From assembly GCA_023451115.1 (NCBI GenBank), contig JAEXFV010000148.1, positions 1-37,221 on the forward strand: 37,221 nucleotides of DNA, read 5' to 3'. The notes under the pieces are model-generated. The model saw nothing but the letters and a program-made list of their open reading frames with translations, did not search any database and was not told the origin of the DNA. The position numbers and the translations under genes were made by a program. Shown piece by piece: positions 15,001 through 23,336 of this stretch. Position 1 is the stretch's first letter. Every line of letters begins with the position of its first letter. This DNA comes from Bacillota bacterium (GTDB lineage: Bacteria > Bacillota > Clostridia > Christensenellales > CAG-138).

Positions 15001-15720
15001 ATGGGTGTTCCGCAAGAAAATCAGATATACCATTGGGGCGTAAAAAAGAAAGTAGCCTTGTCCGGTGGGGTGTGGACGGAAACCGTCGGCATTCCCGGTG
15101 GATCATCAACTACTTCTAATGTTAGTATATCCAATTTAGATCAAAAAAGCAATCAAAATCAAGAATATTCCCGCAACACCTTCCAGGATGAATACGGGAA
15201 CGACATCAGCTAAAGCATGCCGGAAATCCAGGAGCGGGTGCAGAAAGCCCCAGCGGTAAAGGAATTTAAACTGGTAACCCAGGAAGGGGAACACATCGAC
15301 CTGCGCTCCCGGGACAGCGTGGGAAAACAAGGGATAATGGTCTTTTCGTTCGACCACTCCCAACTGCGGCCTTATATCAAGGAAATGGCCCAAAACTTCC
15401 TTTACGATCTGGAAAGCGGGACAAAAGGGGAACGTTTCCAGATACAAGGGCAGCTAAGATGGGGCGGCGTGAAATGGTTCCAGACAGAGGCCATATCCCA
15501 GATGCTGGATAGCTGCATGACGTATGCAGAGATAGAGGACGGACTAAAATGCCTGATACGAGGAGGCGGCAGGGAGAATACCGCCGCAGCCAAGAAGGTA
15601 GAACAGGCCCTGGATGATGCGCCGTCCAATGGATATACGGGAATAGAAGGAGATATGTTGCCACCGAGAAATACCATCCCAATAAAATTTTCCCTTGCCA
15701 AACCGCAAATGCCATGGTAG
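15001..15720 (+). pseudogene. Decayed ORF of unknown family, interrupted by an in-frame TAA
   Basis: One frame runs from before 15001 to 15720 and is broken only by a TAA at 15211-15213. The first part (from MGVPQENQIYHWGVKKKVAL) is Ser/Asn/Gln-rich. The second, from 15217 (MPEIQERVQKAPAVKEFKLV), is a charged globular-looking stretch of 167 residues including QGQLRWGGVKWFQTEAISQM and SCMTYAEIEDGLKCLI. Neither piece has a ribosome binding site, and codons before 15001 are open back to 14902. The 3' end runs into the rpmB promoter, so the last 30 residues are unlikely to be original. I know no family with certainty; the look is that of a mobile-element or phage accessory protein. Two independent small genes are a less likely reading. 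Confidence 0.5.
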
Positions 15721-15723
15721 AAT
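15695..15723 (+). promoter_or_regulatory. Sigma-A promoter of rpmB
   Basis: TTGCCA (15695-15700), 17-bp spacer, TAGAAT (15718-15723). It overlaps the stop codon of the decayed ORF upstream and lies 57 bp before the rpmB ATG. Confidence 0.8.
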
Positions 15724-15780
15724 ACTCGTGTTTGATTTGATTTTCTAGCTTTGGCTGGCCGGCAAGGAGGTGTATTCAGG

Positions 15781-15972
15781 ATGGGCAAGTATTGTGAAGT
15801 CTGCAAAAAAGGTGCCATGTCCGGCAATTTGGTAAGCCATTCCAACCGCAAGACCAAGCGTTCTTGGGCGCCCAACATCCAGCGTGTGCATGTGCTCGTG
15901 AACGGCACACCCCGCAAAATGGATGTCTGCACCCGTTGCCTGCGTTCTGGCAAGGTTGTACGCAGCGTCTAA
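15781..15972 (+). CDS. rpmB: 50S ribosomal protein L28 (bL28), zinc-binding form
   Basis: A 63-residue protein at the normal length. The start is ATG 15781 (MGKYCEVCKKGAMSGNLVSH), with a textbook AAGGAGGTG upstream; an in-frame extension to 15751 has no site. CEVC and CTRC supply the four zinc ligands of the C+ form, as against the zinc-free paralogue that some bacteria use under zinc shortage. SNRKTKRSWAPNIQRVHVLV is the L28 core. It is a single-gene unit with its own promoter and terminator, which is usual in Firmicutes. Confidence 0.97.
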   Translation: MGKYCEVCKKGAMSGNLVSHSNRKTKRSWAPNIQRVHVLVNGTPRKMDVCTRCLRSGKVVRSV

Positions 15973-15990
15973 TTGGTAAAGCGCAAAAGT

Positions 15991-16024
15991 AAGAAGCTTA
16001 CCTTACGTAAGCTTCTTTTCTTTT
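15991..16024. terminator. Rho-independent terminator of rpmB
   Basis: AAGAAGCTTAC (15991-16001), loop CTTAC, GTAAGCTTCTT (16007-16017), then TTCTTTTTC. Perfect 11-bp stem. It may also end transcription of trmL from the other strand. Confidence 0.88.
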
Positions 16025-16051
16025 TCTTTATTTCTATATCTTTTTATTATC

Positions 16052-16513
16052 CTAACGCAGCCCTGCAAACCCCGTTTGCCGCAATGCTTCATATAATATG
16101 ATAGCAACAGAATTGGAAAGATTTAACGAGCGAAGATTTTCCCCCATCGGAATACGCACGGCGCCTTCGCTGCGGCGTTCCAACAGCGCTTGGGGCAACC
16201 CTGCCGTCTCTTTGCCAAACACTAAAATATCCCCATCCTGATAGGTAACATCCGCATAATTCTGCTTAGCCCGGGTAGATGCCAAAAAAAATCGTCCTTG
16301 GGGGAACGCTTCTTCCACTTGAGAAAAGCTGTCATAATACCGTACGTCCAGGTATTTCCAGTAATCCAGCCCCGCACGCTTAAGCTGCTTATCATCTATG
16401 GTAAAGCCAAGCGGCCGCACCAAATGCAGCACGCTTCCCGTTACCGCGCAAGTTCGAGAAATATTCCCCGTATTCTGCGGAATTTCCGGCTCCACTAACA
16501 CAACATGAAACAT
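16052..16513 (-). CDS. trmL: tRNA (cytidine/uridine-34-2'-O)-methyltransferase TrmL (SPOUT family)
   Basis: A 153-residue SpoU-type methyltransferase that modifies the wobble base of tRNA-Leu isoacceptors. The start is ATG 16513 (MFHVVLVEPEIPQNTGNISR), with AGGGGAAA upstream; the open frame continues 46 residues further but without family similarity. The three SPOUT motifs are PEIPQNTGNISRTC near residues 9-22, LVFGKETAGLP near 97-107 and IPMGENLRSLNLSNSVAIIL near 121-140. The length fits the minimal single-domain TrmL/CspR proteins. It is divergent from the VanW-domain gene. The window also contains a tRNA-Leu(CAA) gene (35533-35619), a typical substrate. Confidence 0.93.
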   Translation of the reverse strand: MFHVVLVEPEIPQNTGNISRTCAVTGSVLHLVRPLGFTIDDKQLKRAGLDYWKYLDVRYYDSFSQVEEAFPQGRFFLASTRAKQNYADVTYQDGDILVFGKETAGLPQALLERRSEGAVRIPMGENLRSLNLSNSVAIILYEALRQTGFAGLR

Positions 16514-16614
16514 AATATTTTCCCCTAATTCAGTATTTCTGCTTTTCAATTCTATCAGCTTGTATCCAAATTGCAAATAATTTTGAAATATTCTGATGAT
16601 GTTTCCACAATAAG

Positions 16615-16644
16615 TTGCAGTTGCCTCTGCCAATACGGTATAAT
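16615..16644 (+). promoter_or_regulatory. Sigma-A promoter of the VanW-domain gene
   Basis: TTGCAG (16615-16620), 18-bp spacer, perfect TATAAT (16639-16644), 67 bp before the chosen ATG. Confidence 0.7.
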
Positions 16645-16711
16645 GGAGCATGTCTGCAGGTTTGCCTGTTTACAGCCTGCAAAAGTTTGACGCAACTAAG
16701 GAGTAATGTCA

Positions 16712-18541
16712 ATGGATCAGTCCAATTACGGCAGGCGTACGCCCCCCCGTGCTGGTGCGGACCCGCAACTGCCCAACTATATGAAATCCACTCGACCGGC
16801 AAACGGTTATTATGCCTCTACCTCGCGCAGCAGCAGTGTGGCTTCCGGCGGACGCAATTCCTCTACCACCGTGCGCAGCAGCCAACGGCCTTCTTCTGCT
16901 TCTAGTTCCCGGCACAGCGGTTCCCACGCCTCCTCTGGCGGCGGGACCGGCAATGGCGGGCACCGTAGGCGCCGCCCAACCCGGGCGCAGCGTTTGTTAC
17001 GCTTTGCCTTAATTATTTTGGCTTTGCTGCTGGTTGTAGTGGGTATTTTATTGATTGCCTCCCGCTGCAACAGCAGCCAGGAAATCAATGTTGCACAATT
17101 AGAAAATAAAACTTACTTTGATGGCATTACCATTCAAGGGGTAGATGTGTCAGGCAAAACGATGGAACAGGCTCGCGGCGCGCTACAAGCCGCCATCTCT
17201 CAGGAGCTTTCCACCATTCATCTATCCATGTCGGAAGAAACCGGCTCCTGGGCATTTACCAGCGCGGATATGAATATTTCTTCCAATGTGGAGGATGTGT
17301 TGTTAGAGGCTATGGCATTTGGCCGCACAGGCACCTTTAGTGAAAACAGCGAAGACAAAGATCTGCTTCGGGAAAGCGGCAAAGATTTCCCCATTACCTT
17401 TACCCCCAGCCGGGATGCCATCATCAACAAGCTCAACGCTATTGCTTCTGAAGTAAACCAAGCGGCAATTGAGCCTCAAATGTTGGCTACGTTGGGGGAT
17501 GACAATAAGCCGGTTTTTGAATTGCAAGAAGGGCAGAATGGCCGTATGCTGGATACGGAAGCGACGGCGGATTCTATCGTTTCCCTTGTGCAACAGGGCA
17601 ACTACCAAAGTGCTGTGACGCCGGTTTATCAAACCTTGGCGCCCACCCAGGATACCGCTTTTTTGCAGGAGAACACCAAGTTTATTGCCAAGTATACCAC
17701 TACTTTTAGCAATAGCTCTACTGAGCCGATCCCCAACCGTGTATTTAACATTCGAAAAGCAGCGGATATTATTAATGGCTGCGTAGTGCAGCCTGGAGAA
17801 TCCTGGAGTTTCAACGGTTATGTAGGGCTGCGCACCGAGGAAGACGGTTGGAAAAAGGCCAATGGCATCAGCGGCGGCAAAGAATACACGCTGCAGGCCG
17901 GCGGGGGTATCTGCCAGGTAAGCACGACCTTATACAACGCCCTTTTATGCGGCAATATTGAAATCGTATACCGGCAGAAACACTCCATTCCCTCCGACTA
18001 TGTGGCATATGGGTTTGACGCTACCGTGGACAGCAGCGGCATTGACTTGCAGTTCCGCAATAGCACGGAAGCGCCTCTCTACATTTTTGTATATATTACG
18101 AAAAATAAAGAGAGTTCCCGCAGGTTGGACATTACCGTTGCCCTTTACGGCCAGCCTTTGCCGGATGGCGTAACCTATAAAACCCGCAGTGAGATCATTG
18201 AAAAAAGCGCGCGTGACGATACGGTGTATATCGATGACTCCTCTATCCCTTATGGTTATCAGCTCACCAAAGTGGTTGCGCACGATAAGGTGGTTGCAGA
18301 GGCATACTTGGACAAATACGTGGATGGCGAATTAAAAGATTCCATCCTGCTGAATAAGGATACTTATAAAGGCAATCCAGCTGAAATCCATGTGGGCACA
18401 GGCGACCCCTCTACCGTATCCATTCCCGAAGGGGCGGTTGTAGCAACTGTTCAACCCTCAAAAGTGCCCGCTTATGCTCCTGCTGTTCCTACGCCGGACC
18501 CCGCCATAGATGGGGCGGATATTCCGGAATTGGAGGGATAA
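16712..18541 (+). CDS. VanW-domain membrane-anchored cell-wall protein
   Basis: A 609-residue protein from ATG 16712, which has AAGGAG 8 bp upstream; the ATG at 16706 is too close to it. Residues 1-95 are a Ser/Arg/Gly-rich cytoplasmic tail ending in RRRRPTRAQR. One membrane helix follows at about 96-118 (LLRFALIILALLLVVVGILL). The outside part has peptidoglycan-binding-like (YoaR type) repeats at about 150-330. A VanW domain lies at about 335-465, marked by VVQPGESWSFNGYVG and GGGICQVSTTLYNA. A G5-like strand-rich stretch (YKTRSEIIEKSARDDTVYID) and a Pro/Ala-rich end complete it. The vanW-like family is named from vancomycin-resistance clusters, but the chromosomal members have no established role in resistance; a wall-related function is the best guess. 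It is a single-gene unit. Confidence 0.88.
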   Translation: MDQSNYGRRTPPRAGADPQLPNYMKSTRPANGYYASTSRSSSVASGGRNSSTTVRSSQRPSSASSSRHSGSHASSGGGTGNGGHRRRRPTRAQRLLRFALIILALLLVVVGILLIASRCNSSQEINVAQLENKTYFDGITIQGVDVSGKTMEQARGALQAAISQELSTIHLSMSEETGSWAFTSADMNISSNVEDVLLEAMAFGRTGTFSENSEDKDLLRESGKDFPITFTPSRDAIINKLNAIASEVNQAAIEPQMLATLGDDNKPVFELQEGQNGRMLDTEATADSIVSLVQQGNYQSAVTPVYQTLAPTQDTAFLQENTKFIAKYTTTFSNSSTEPIPNRVFNIRKAADIINGCVVQPGESWSFNGYVGLRTEEDGWKKANGISGGKEYTLQAGGGICQVSTTLYNALLCGNIEIVYRQKHSIPSDYVAYGFDATVDSSGIDLQFRNSTEAPLYIFVYITKNKESSRRLDITVALYGQPLPDGVTYKTRSEIIEKSARDDTVYIDDSSIPYGYQLTKVVAHDKVVAEAYLDKYVDGELKDSILLNKDTYKGNPAEIHVGTGDPSTVSIPEGAVVATVQPSKVPAYAPAVPTPDPAIDGADIPELEG

Positions 18542-18594
18542 GCCGTTCGGGGCAAAAAACGCTGACAAAAAAATTTATTCCAGTCCACAAAACA

Positions 18595-18637
18595 AGGGGC
18601 CGCAACCCGGCAGGTTGCGGCCCCTATTGTTTTTTGT
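18595..18637. terminator. Bidirectional terminator between the VanW gene and clpC
   Basis: AGGGGCCGCAACC (18595-18607), loop CGGCA, GGTTGCGGCCCCT (18613-18625): a perfect 13-bp G+C-rich stem, with ATTGTTTTTTG on the plus side and TTGTTTTG on the minus side. Confidence 0.9.
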
Positions 18638-18650
18638 GGTTATTTTTTGA

Positions 18651-21125
18651 TTATTTGTCTTCTACAGCGCTGGCCTGAGCCTCTTGCTGTGGCTTCTCAA
18701 TCTTACGGAATTTAAGTTTTTCCGCCTCCACATAGGCCTCTACGCTATCCCCAAGCTGAATATTTCCGGAAAGGATTTCTTCCGAAAGCGTATCCTCCAC
18801 CTGATGCTGAATTGCCCTTCTCAATGGGCGCGCACCATAGCTTGGGTCAAACCCTTCGTCCGCCAATAAAGACTCCGCCTCGGGTGTAACGCTTAAATCA
18901 ATGCCCCTCTCGCGCAACCGCGTGGCCACGCTATGCAGCATCAGCTTTGCGATGGCTTTGGTCTGTTCCTTCTCCAGCGCATGGAAGAGGATAATCTCAT
19001 CCACACGGTTGAGAAACTCGGGGCGGAAGGTCTTTTTCAGCTCTGCCATCATGGTTTCCTTCATCTTCTCATAAGACAAAGCAGCTTCTTTTCCATCCTC
19101 CGCGCCAAACCCCAGGGTCCTGGTTTTGCCAAGCTTGCTTGCGCCCACATTGGAGGTCATAATCAGGATAGTATTCTTAAAGTCCACCACCCGTCCCTTG
19201 CTGTCAGTGAGCCGGCCATCCTCCAGGATTTGCAGCAACACGTTGAACACATCAGGGTGCGCCTTTTCAATCTCATCAAACAGCACGACAGAGTAGGGCT
19301 TACGACGCACCTTTTCCGTCAACTGGCCACCGTCGTCGTAACCCACATAGCCCGGAGGGGAACCAGTAAGTTTTGCAACGGAGTGAGGCTCCATATATTC
19401 GGACATATCCAGCCGAATCATTGCGTTTTCATCTCCAAACATCACCTCCGCCAGCGCCTTGGTAAGTTCCGTCTTACCTACGCCGGTGGGGCCAAGGAAG
19501 ATGTAGGAGCCTATGGGCCGTTTGGGGTCTTTTAAGCCTGCACGCGCCCTGCGGATTGCCCGGGCCACAGCACTGACGGCCTCGTCCTGGCCGATCACCC
19601 GTTTATGCAGCGTGTCTTCCAGGTGCAGCAGCTTTTCGCTTTCATCCTCGGTGAGCTTTTTCACCGGTACGCCAGTCCAGGAGGCAACTACCTGTGCGAT
19701 ATCCTCTTCGGTGACCACGCATTCTTTGTCCTTGCGGTCCTTCTCCCAATTGGAACGCAGTTCCTCCATCTCCTTGCGGAGCTTCTGTTCTTCATCACGT
19801 ACCTGTGCAGCCCGCTCGTAGTTCTGATTGTTGACGGCTTCCTCTTTTTCCTTGCGGGCAGCTTCAATCTTGGCTTCCAGCTCCTTCATATCCGGAGGAG
19901 AAACATAAGCTTGCAAACGCACTTTGCTGGCCGCCTCGTCCATTAGGTCAATGGCTTTATCCGGGAGGAAACGGTCCGAAATATACCGGGAGCTCAGCTC
20001 TACCGCCGCATCCACTGCTTCATCGGTAATCCTTGCCTTATGGTGCGCTTCGTAGCGGTCGCGCAAGCCAAACAAAATCTGTTTCGCTTCCTCCAATGAA
20101 GGCTCGCCTACCGTTACCGGCTGGAACCTGCGCTCCAAAGCAGCGTCCTTTTCGATATATTTACGGTATTCATCCAATGTTGTTGCGCCAACTACCTGGA
20201 TTTCGCCCCTTGCCAGAGCAGGTTTTAAAATATTGGAAGCATCGATGGAGCCTTCTGTTGCGCCTGCGCCCACAATGGTGTGCAATTCATCGATGAACAG
20301 AATGGTATTCCCATCGGCTTTCAGTTCATCCAAAGCGCCCTTAATCCTCTCTTCGAACTCGCCACGGTATTTGGTGCCTGCCAGCATGCCGCCCAAGTCC
20401 AGCGTAACCACCCGTTTGTTCTTCAAAATTTCCGGAATATCCCCGGAAACAATCCGTTGCGCCAACCCTTCAATAATGGCGGATTTGCCTACCCCGGGGT
20501 CACCGATCAATACCGGGTTGTTTTTGGTTCTGCGGCTCAAAATTTGGATAATCCTGGCAATTTCATCGCTACGGCCAATCACTGGATCCAGCTCTCCATC
20601 TTTTGCCAGCTTGGTGAGATCCTTGCCGTATTTATCCAAATTCGGCGTATCGTGGCTGCCTGCGCCAGCTCCCTTTGTTCCGCTTTCCCCATTGGTGGCA
20701 TCGATTACGGCTTTGCGCAGCACATTCAGGTCAACGCCCAAATCCTGCAAAATACGCGCCGCTACGCCTTCCCGCTCCCTAATGAGGGCCAGCAGTAAAT
20801 GTTCTGTGCCAATATAATTATGGTTTAGGGTTTTCGCCTCATATAAGCTCAACTCAATAATTTTTTTCGTGCGGGGCGTATAACCAAACCCATCAGTAAA
20901 CTGATAGTCACCGCGGCCAACCAGCCGCTCGGTCTGTTTGATCACATCGTTTAACGTAACCCCGGCATTGGTCAGGGCATGATAGGCCGCGCCTTCTTCT
21001 GTGGCGATAAGCCCCAGCAGCAAATGCTCTGTGCCCACATAGTTATGCCCCAGCTGCCTGGCGCTTTCCTGAGCAGCTGCCAGCGCTCTCTTTGCGCCTT
21101 CCGTAAACCGTTCAAAAACATTCAT
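18651..21125 (-). CDS. clpC: ClpC AAA+ unfoldase
   Basis: An 824-residue class I Hsp100 that unfolds proteins and feeds them to ClpP. The start is ATG 21125 (MNVFERFTEGAKRALAAAQE), with AGAGGTG 6 bp upstream. The N domain has two repeats (NYVGTEHLLLGLI and NYIGTEHLLLALI). AAA-1 has Walker A GDPGVGKS and Walker B TILFIDE. The middle domain carries the UVR-like coiled coil (KEEAVNNQNYERAAQVRDEE), which is the ClpC hallmark and the site of adaptor control. AAA-2 has GPTGVGKTEL and VVLFDEIEKAHPDV. It is the last gene of ctsR-mcsA-mcsB-clpC and is followed by a strong terminator. McsB phosphorylates arginines on substrates that ClpC then recognises. Confidence 0.97.
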   Translation of the reverse strand: MNVFERFTEGAKRALAAAQESARQLGHNYVGTEHLLLGLIATEEGAAYHALTNAGVTLNDVIKQTERLVGRGDYQFTDGFGYTPRTKKIIELSLYEAKTLNHNYIGTEHLLLALIREREGVAARILQDLGVDLNVLRKAVIDATNGESGTKGAGAGSHDTPNLDKYGKDLTKLAKDGELDPVIGRSDEIARIIQILSRRTKNNPVLIGDPGVGKSAIIEGLAQRIVSGDIPEILKNKRVVTLDLGGMLAGTKYRGEFEERIKGALDELKADGNTILFIDELHTIVGAGATEGSIDASNILKPALARGEIQVVGATTLDEYRKYIEKDAALERRFQPVTVGEPSLEEAKQILFGLRDRYEAHHKARITDEAVDAAVELSSRYISDRFLPDKAIDLMDEAASKVRLQAYVSPPDMKELEAKIEAARKEKEEAVNNQNYERAAQVRDEEQKLRKEMEELRSNWEKDRKDKECVVTEEDIAQVVASWTGVPVKKLTEDESEKLLHLEDTLHKRVIGQDEAVSAVARAIRRARAGLKDPKRPIGSYIFLGPTGVGKTELTKALAEVMFGDENAMIRLDMSEYMEPHSVAKLTGSPPGYVGYDDGGQLTEKVRRKPYSVVLFDEIEKAHPDVFNVLLQILEDGRLTDSKGRVVDFKNTILIMTSNVGASKLGKTRTLGFGAEDGKEAALSYEKMKETMMAELKKTFRPEFLNRVDEIILFHALEKEQTKAIAKLMLHSVATRLRERGIDLSVTPEAESLLADEGFDPSYGARPLRRAIQHQVEDTLSEEILSGNIQLGDSVEAYVEAEKLKFRKIEKPQQEAQASAVEDK

Positions 21126-21158
21126 TCTATTCACCTCTTTTGCTTTTATCGTTTACCG

Positions 21159-22142
21159 TTATTCTTCCTTCAATTCTTCCCGGAGGAGTTTGGCCCGGGC
21201 AGCATCCCGTTGCGCATCGCCCAAGGCCTGGCCTGCCCGCTGCTGTAAAGACGCGCTCTGTATGGTAATCAGCAAGCGATTGAGCGTAGCGTCCTTTAGA
21301 TCCGGCAGCATATCCAGCCCTACGCCAAGTTTCAGGTTGGAAATATGTTCCATGGCCTCTCGGGTATCCAGCTTGCGGGCATATTTTAAAATCCCCAGGG
21401 AGCGGAATACAATGTCTTCCACTTCCATTCGGTTGCTCTCGTATAGGGCTTTGCGCACCTCGTTTTCCCGGTCAATCACCCGGCGCACCGTTGCCTTTAG
21501 GTTGGCAATAATGTCTTCCTCCAGCATACCTAACGTCATCTGATTGCTGATTTGGTAGATATGCCCTACCGCATCGCTTCCTTCGCCATAAAGCCCCCGG
21601 ATGGCATAGCCCAACTTGCTTACCGCGTTGAGCAACGCCTCTGCCTGCCCTGCCAAAGCCAGTGCGGGCAAATGCACCATCATGGAAGCCCGCATGCCTG
21701 TTCCCACGTTAGTAGGGCAAGCCGTAAGATACCCTAAGTCCTGGTCGAATGCATATTCCAGCTGACGGGATAATGCGTTATCCAACGCCGCGCAAAGCTC
21801 ATCTGCTTTTTCCAGCTGTTCTCCCGCCAACATGCATTGGATGCGCAGGTGATCCTCCTCCCCAATCATGATGGAAAGCGTTTCATCCTTATTGATTAGA
21901 GCAGCCCCTGCGCTTCTTGCCAAATCCGGGCTGATCAAATGCCGTTCCACCAGCATCTGCCGTTCCCGTGGGGGCAGCTCTTTCATTTTTAGCAGCAGGA
22001 AATCCTTGTTGCCATTGATGGCGCCATCCACCTTTTCAATGAGTTCCTGCACCTGCGCCGCCGTCATGCTGTTGGGAAACGGCAGCCCTTTCAGGTTCCG
22101 GGCTAACCGTACGCGGCTGGACAGTACCACTGTCTGCGTCAT
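21159..22142 (-). CDS. mcsB: Protein arginine kinase McsB
   Basis: A 327-residue phosphagen-kinase-fold enzyme that phosphorylates arginine residues, marking proteins for ClpC-ClpP and inactivating CtsR. VVLSSRVRLARNLKGLPFPN is the conserved ATP-phosphate-binding start, with key residues SSRxRxARN. Further landmarks are IGEEDHLRIQCM near residue 93, LGYLTACPTNVGTGMRASMM near 136-155 (a conserved Cys and the NxGTGxRAS loop), and YGEGSDAVGHIYQISNQMTL near 190, where RGLYGEGS precedes. It is about 20 residues shorter at the N-terminus than the Bacillus subtilis enzyme, which begins with an extra helix; no earlier start is possible without entering mcsA. It lies 4 bp after mcsA. Confidence 0.95.
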   Translation of the reverse strand: MTQTVVLSSRVRLARNLKGLPFPNSMTAAQVQELIEKVDGAINGNKDFLLLKMKELPPRERQMLVERHLISPDLARSAGAALINKDETLSIMIGEEDHLRIQCMLAGEQLEKADELCAALDNALSRQLEYAFDQDLGYLTACPTNVGTGMRASMMVHLPALALAGQAEALLNAVSKLGYAIRGLYGEGSDAVGHIYQISNQMTLGMLEEDIIANLKATVRRVIDRENEVRKALYESNRMEVEDIVFRSLGILKYARKLDTREAMEHISNLKLGVGLDMLPDLKDATLNRLLITIQSASLQQRAGQALGDAQRDAARAKLLREELKEE

Positions 22143-22146
22143 CTGC

Positions 22147-22659
22147 TTATTCCCCTTTCTCTAAGGTCCGGATGCGGTCCCTCAACTCTGCCGCCCGCTC
22201 AAAGCGTTCCTCCTGCACGGCCTTGTTCAGCTCTTCTTTTAAACGATCCACTTCGCTCAATTGCGGTTTCGCATCCTCCTTCGCCTCTTCCTGCTGTGCT
22301 GCTGCAGCCTCCTGGGGTTCCAGGCGCATGGGCCTGCGGCCTACATGACGCAATCTGCCGCCCTGAGCCCGCTTGATTACTGGAATTAGCTCATCCCGAT
22401 AGCTGGTATAACAATCCGGGCATCCCAGCAAGCCGCTTTCCTGGAACAGATCCATGCTGCTTCCACAAGCGCAGGCGCTTTGCTGCTGGATTTGCTGTGG
22501 CGCCCCATAAAATCCGGATAAAATATCCATCAGGGAGGGGACTTTATATTGTGCGCCTTTGGCGCACTCGGAACACAAATAATGCTCCTGTTTTACTCCA
22601 TTGATAATGGTCACGCTATGTACTGTAGCCTGATTTTGTTTACACCGATCGCATAACAT
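22147..22659 (-). CDS. mcsA: McsA, zinc-finger activator of McsB
   Basis: A 170-residue activator and partner of the McsB kinase. It has four CxxC motifs: CDRCKQNQA at residue 4, CSEC near 29, CACGSS near 63 (CxC here, one spacing short of CxxC) and CPDC near 79. These should hold two zinc ions. The central part is Ala/Glu/Gln-rich. The C-terminal UVR motif is LNKAVQEERFERAAELRDRI, which contacts ClpC or McsB. AAGGAGGTG precedes ATG 22659, 14 bp after the ctsR stop. The CACG variation is worth checking against relatives, as it may only reflect a different ligand spacing. Confidence 0.92.
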   Translation of the reverse strand: MLCDRCKQNQATVHSVTIINGVKQEHYLCSECAKGAQYKVPSLMDILSGFYGAPQQIQQQSACACGSSMDLFQESGLLGCPDCYTSYRDELIPVIKRAQGGRLRHVGRRPMRLEPQEAAAAQQEEAKEDAKPQLSEVDRLKEELNKAVQEERFERAAELRDRIRTLEKGE

Positions 22660-22673
22660 ATGCTCACACCTCC

Positions 22674-23126
22674 TTATTGGCTTTGTAGCAAGGCTTTTAT
22701 CATGCCTCGCATCATGTTTGCCCTGGCTGCGTTTTGCAGCTCCTCCGTAGGCAGCCCGCAGCTGGCTACCGCAGCCTGCATCAAAGCGGCTTCCCGCTGG
22801 CTGATGATTTCCTCTTGCAATAGCCTGGAAATCATTCCCACCGATTCTCTTAAAGTGATTTTGTTTCCAATGGCCATGGCCATTTGGTGCAACAGGCTGT
22901 CACGCTCCATATCCACCCGCATAATGCGGATGTATCCTCCGCCGCCCCTGCGGGATACAATCACATATCCCCGCTCCAGGGTAAACCTTGTGGAAAGCAC
23001 ATAATTAATCTGGGAAGGGGCGCAGGAAAAATGCTGCGCCAGTTCATTGCGCTGCACCGCTATTTCCCCGCTTTGCTCCATCAACTCTTTGATAAACAGC
23101 TCAATGCTGTCTGAGAGCACCGACAT
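22674..23126 (-). CDS. ctsR: Heat-shock repressor CtsR
   Basis: A 150-residue transcriptional repressor of class III heat-shock genes. It begins MSVLSDSIELFIKELMEQSG. The winged helix-turn-helix spans about residues 20-75, with HFSCAPSQINYVLSTRFTLE and the Gly-rich, temperature-sensing wing RRGGGGYIRIMRV. The C-terminal dimer and McsB-binding domain follows (QEEIISQREAALMQAAVASC). It binds direct RGTCAAA heptamers with a 3-bp gap; such boxes lie at its own promoter (23139-23155) and at hsp20 (7834-7889). The ribosome binding site GAGGTGAGAGG precedes ATG 23126. First gene of its operon, so it is autoregulated. Confidence 0.96.
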   Translation of the reverse strand: MSVLSDSIELFIKELMEQSGEIAVQRNELAQHFSCAPSQINYVLSTRFTLERGYVIVSRRGGGGYIRIMRVDMERDSLLHQMAMAIGNKITLRESVGMISRLLQEEIISQREAALMQAAVASCGLPTEELQNAARANMMRGMIKALLQSQ

Positions 23127-23138
23127 CCTCTCACCTCT

Positions 23139-23155
23139 TTTGACTTTCTTTGACT
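23139..23155. promoter_or_regulatory. CtsR operator at the ctsR operon promoter
   Basis: TTTGACT-TTC-TTTGACT, the reverse complement of AGTCAAA-GAA-AGTCAAA. It starts about 6 bp downstream of the -10 hexamer, covers the predicted start point, and ends 13 bp before the ctsR ATG. Single box, against the double box at hsp20. Confidence 0.9.
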
Positions 23156-23161
23156 ATTGTT

Positions 23162-23189
23162 AGTATACCACGATTTTCCGCTTTTGCAA
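23162..23189 (-). promoter_or_regulatory. Sigma-A promoter of ctsR-mcsA-mcsB-clpC
   Basis: Minus-strand -35 TTGCAA (23189-23184), 16-bp spacer, -10 TATACT (23167-23162). The CtsR box lies directly downstream. Confidence 0.75.
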
Positions 23190-23290
23190 CACAAAAACAA
23201 AATTATTTTTCCCGAAAAATCAAATCTTTTGTAAAACCCCTCTTTTCGCAGCTGTTATGCCAGGTTTTATGCTTTTTCCTGTTGCAAATA

Positions 23291-23299
23291 TGGTATAAT
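23291..23299 (+). promoter_or_regulatory. Extended -10 promoter of the propeller lipoprotein gene
   Basis: TGGTATAAT: an extended TGn followed by a perfect TATAAT at 23294-23299, 37 bp before the ATG. No good -35 is visible, which is acceptable for an extended -10 promoter. Confidence 0.65.
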
Positions 23300-23336
23300 A
23301 AAATTTATTCTATTCCCTGCGTCGGTGGAGGTCATT

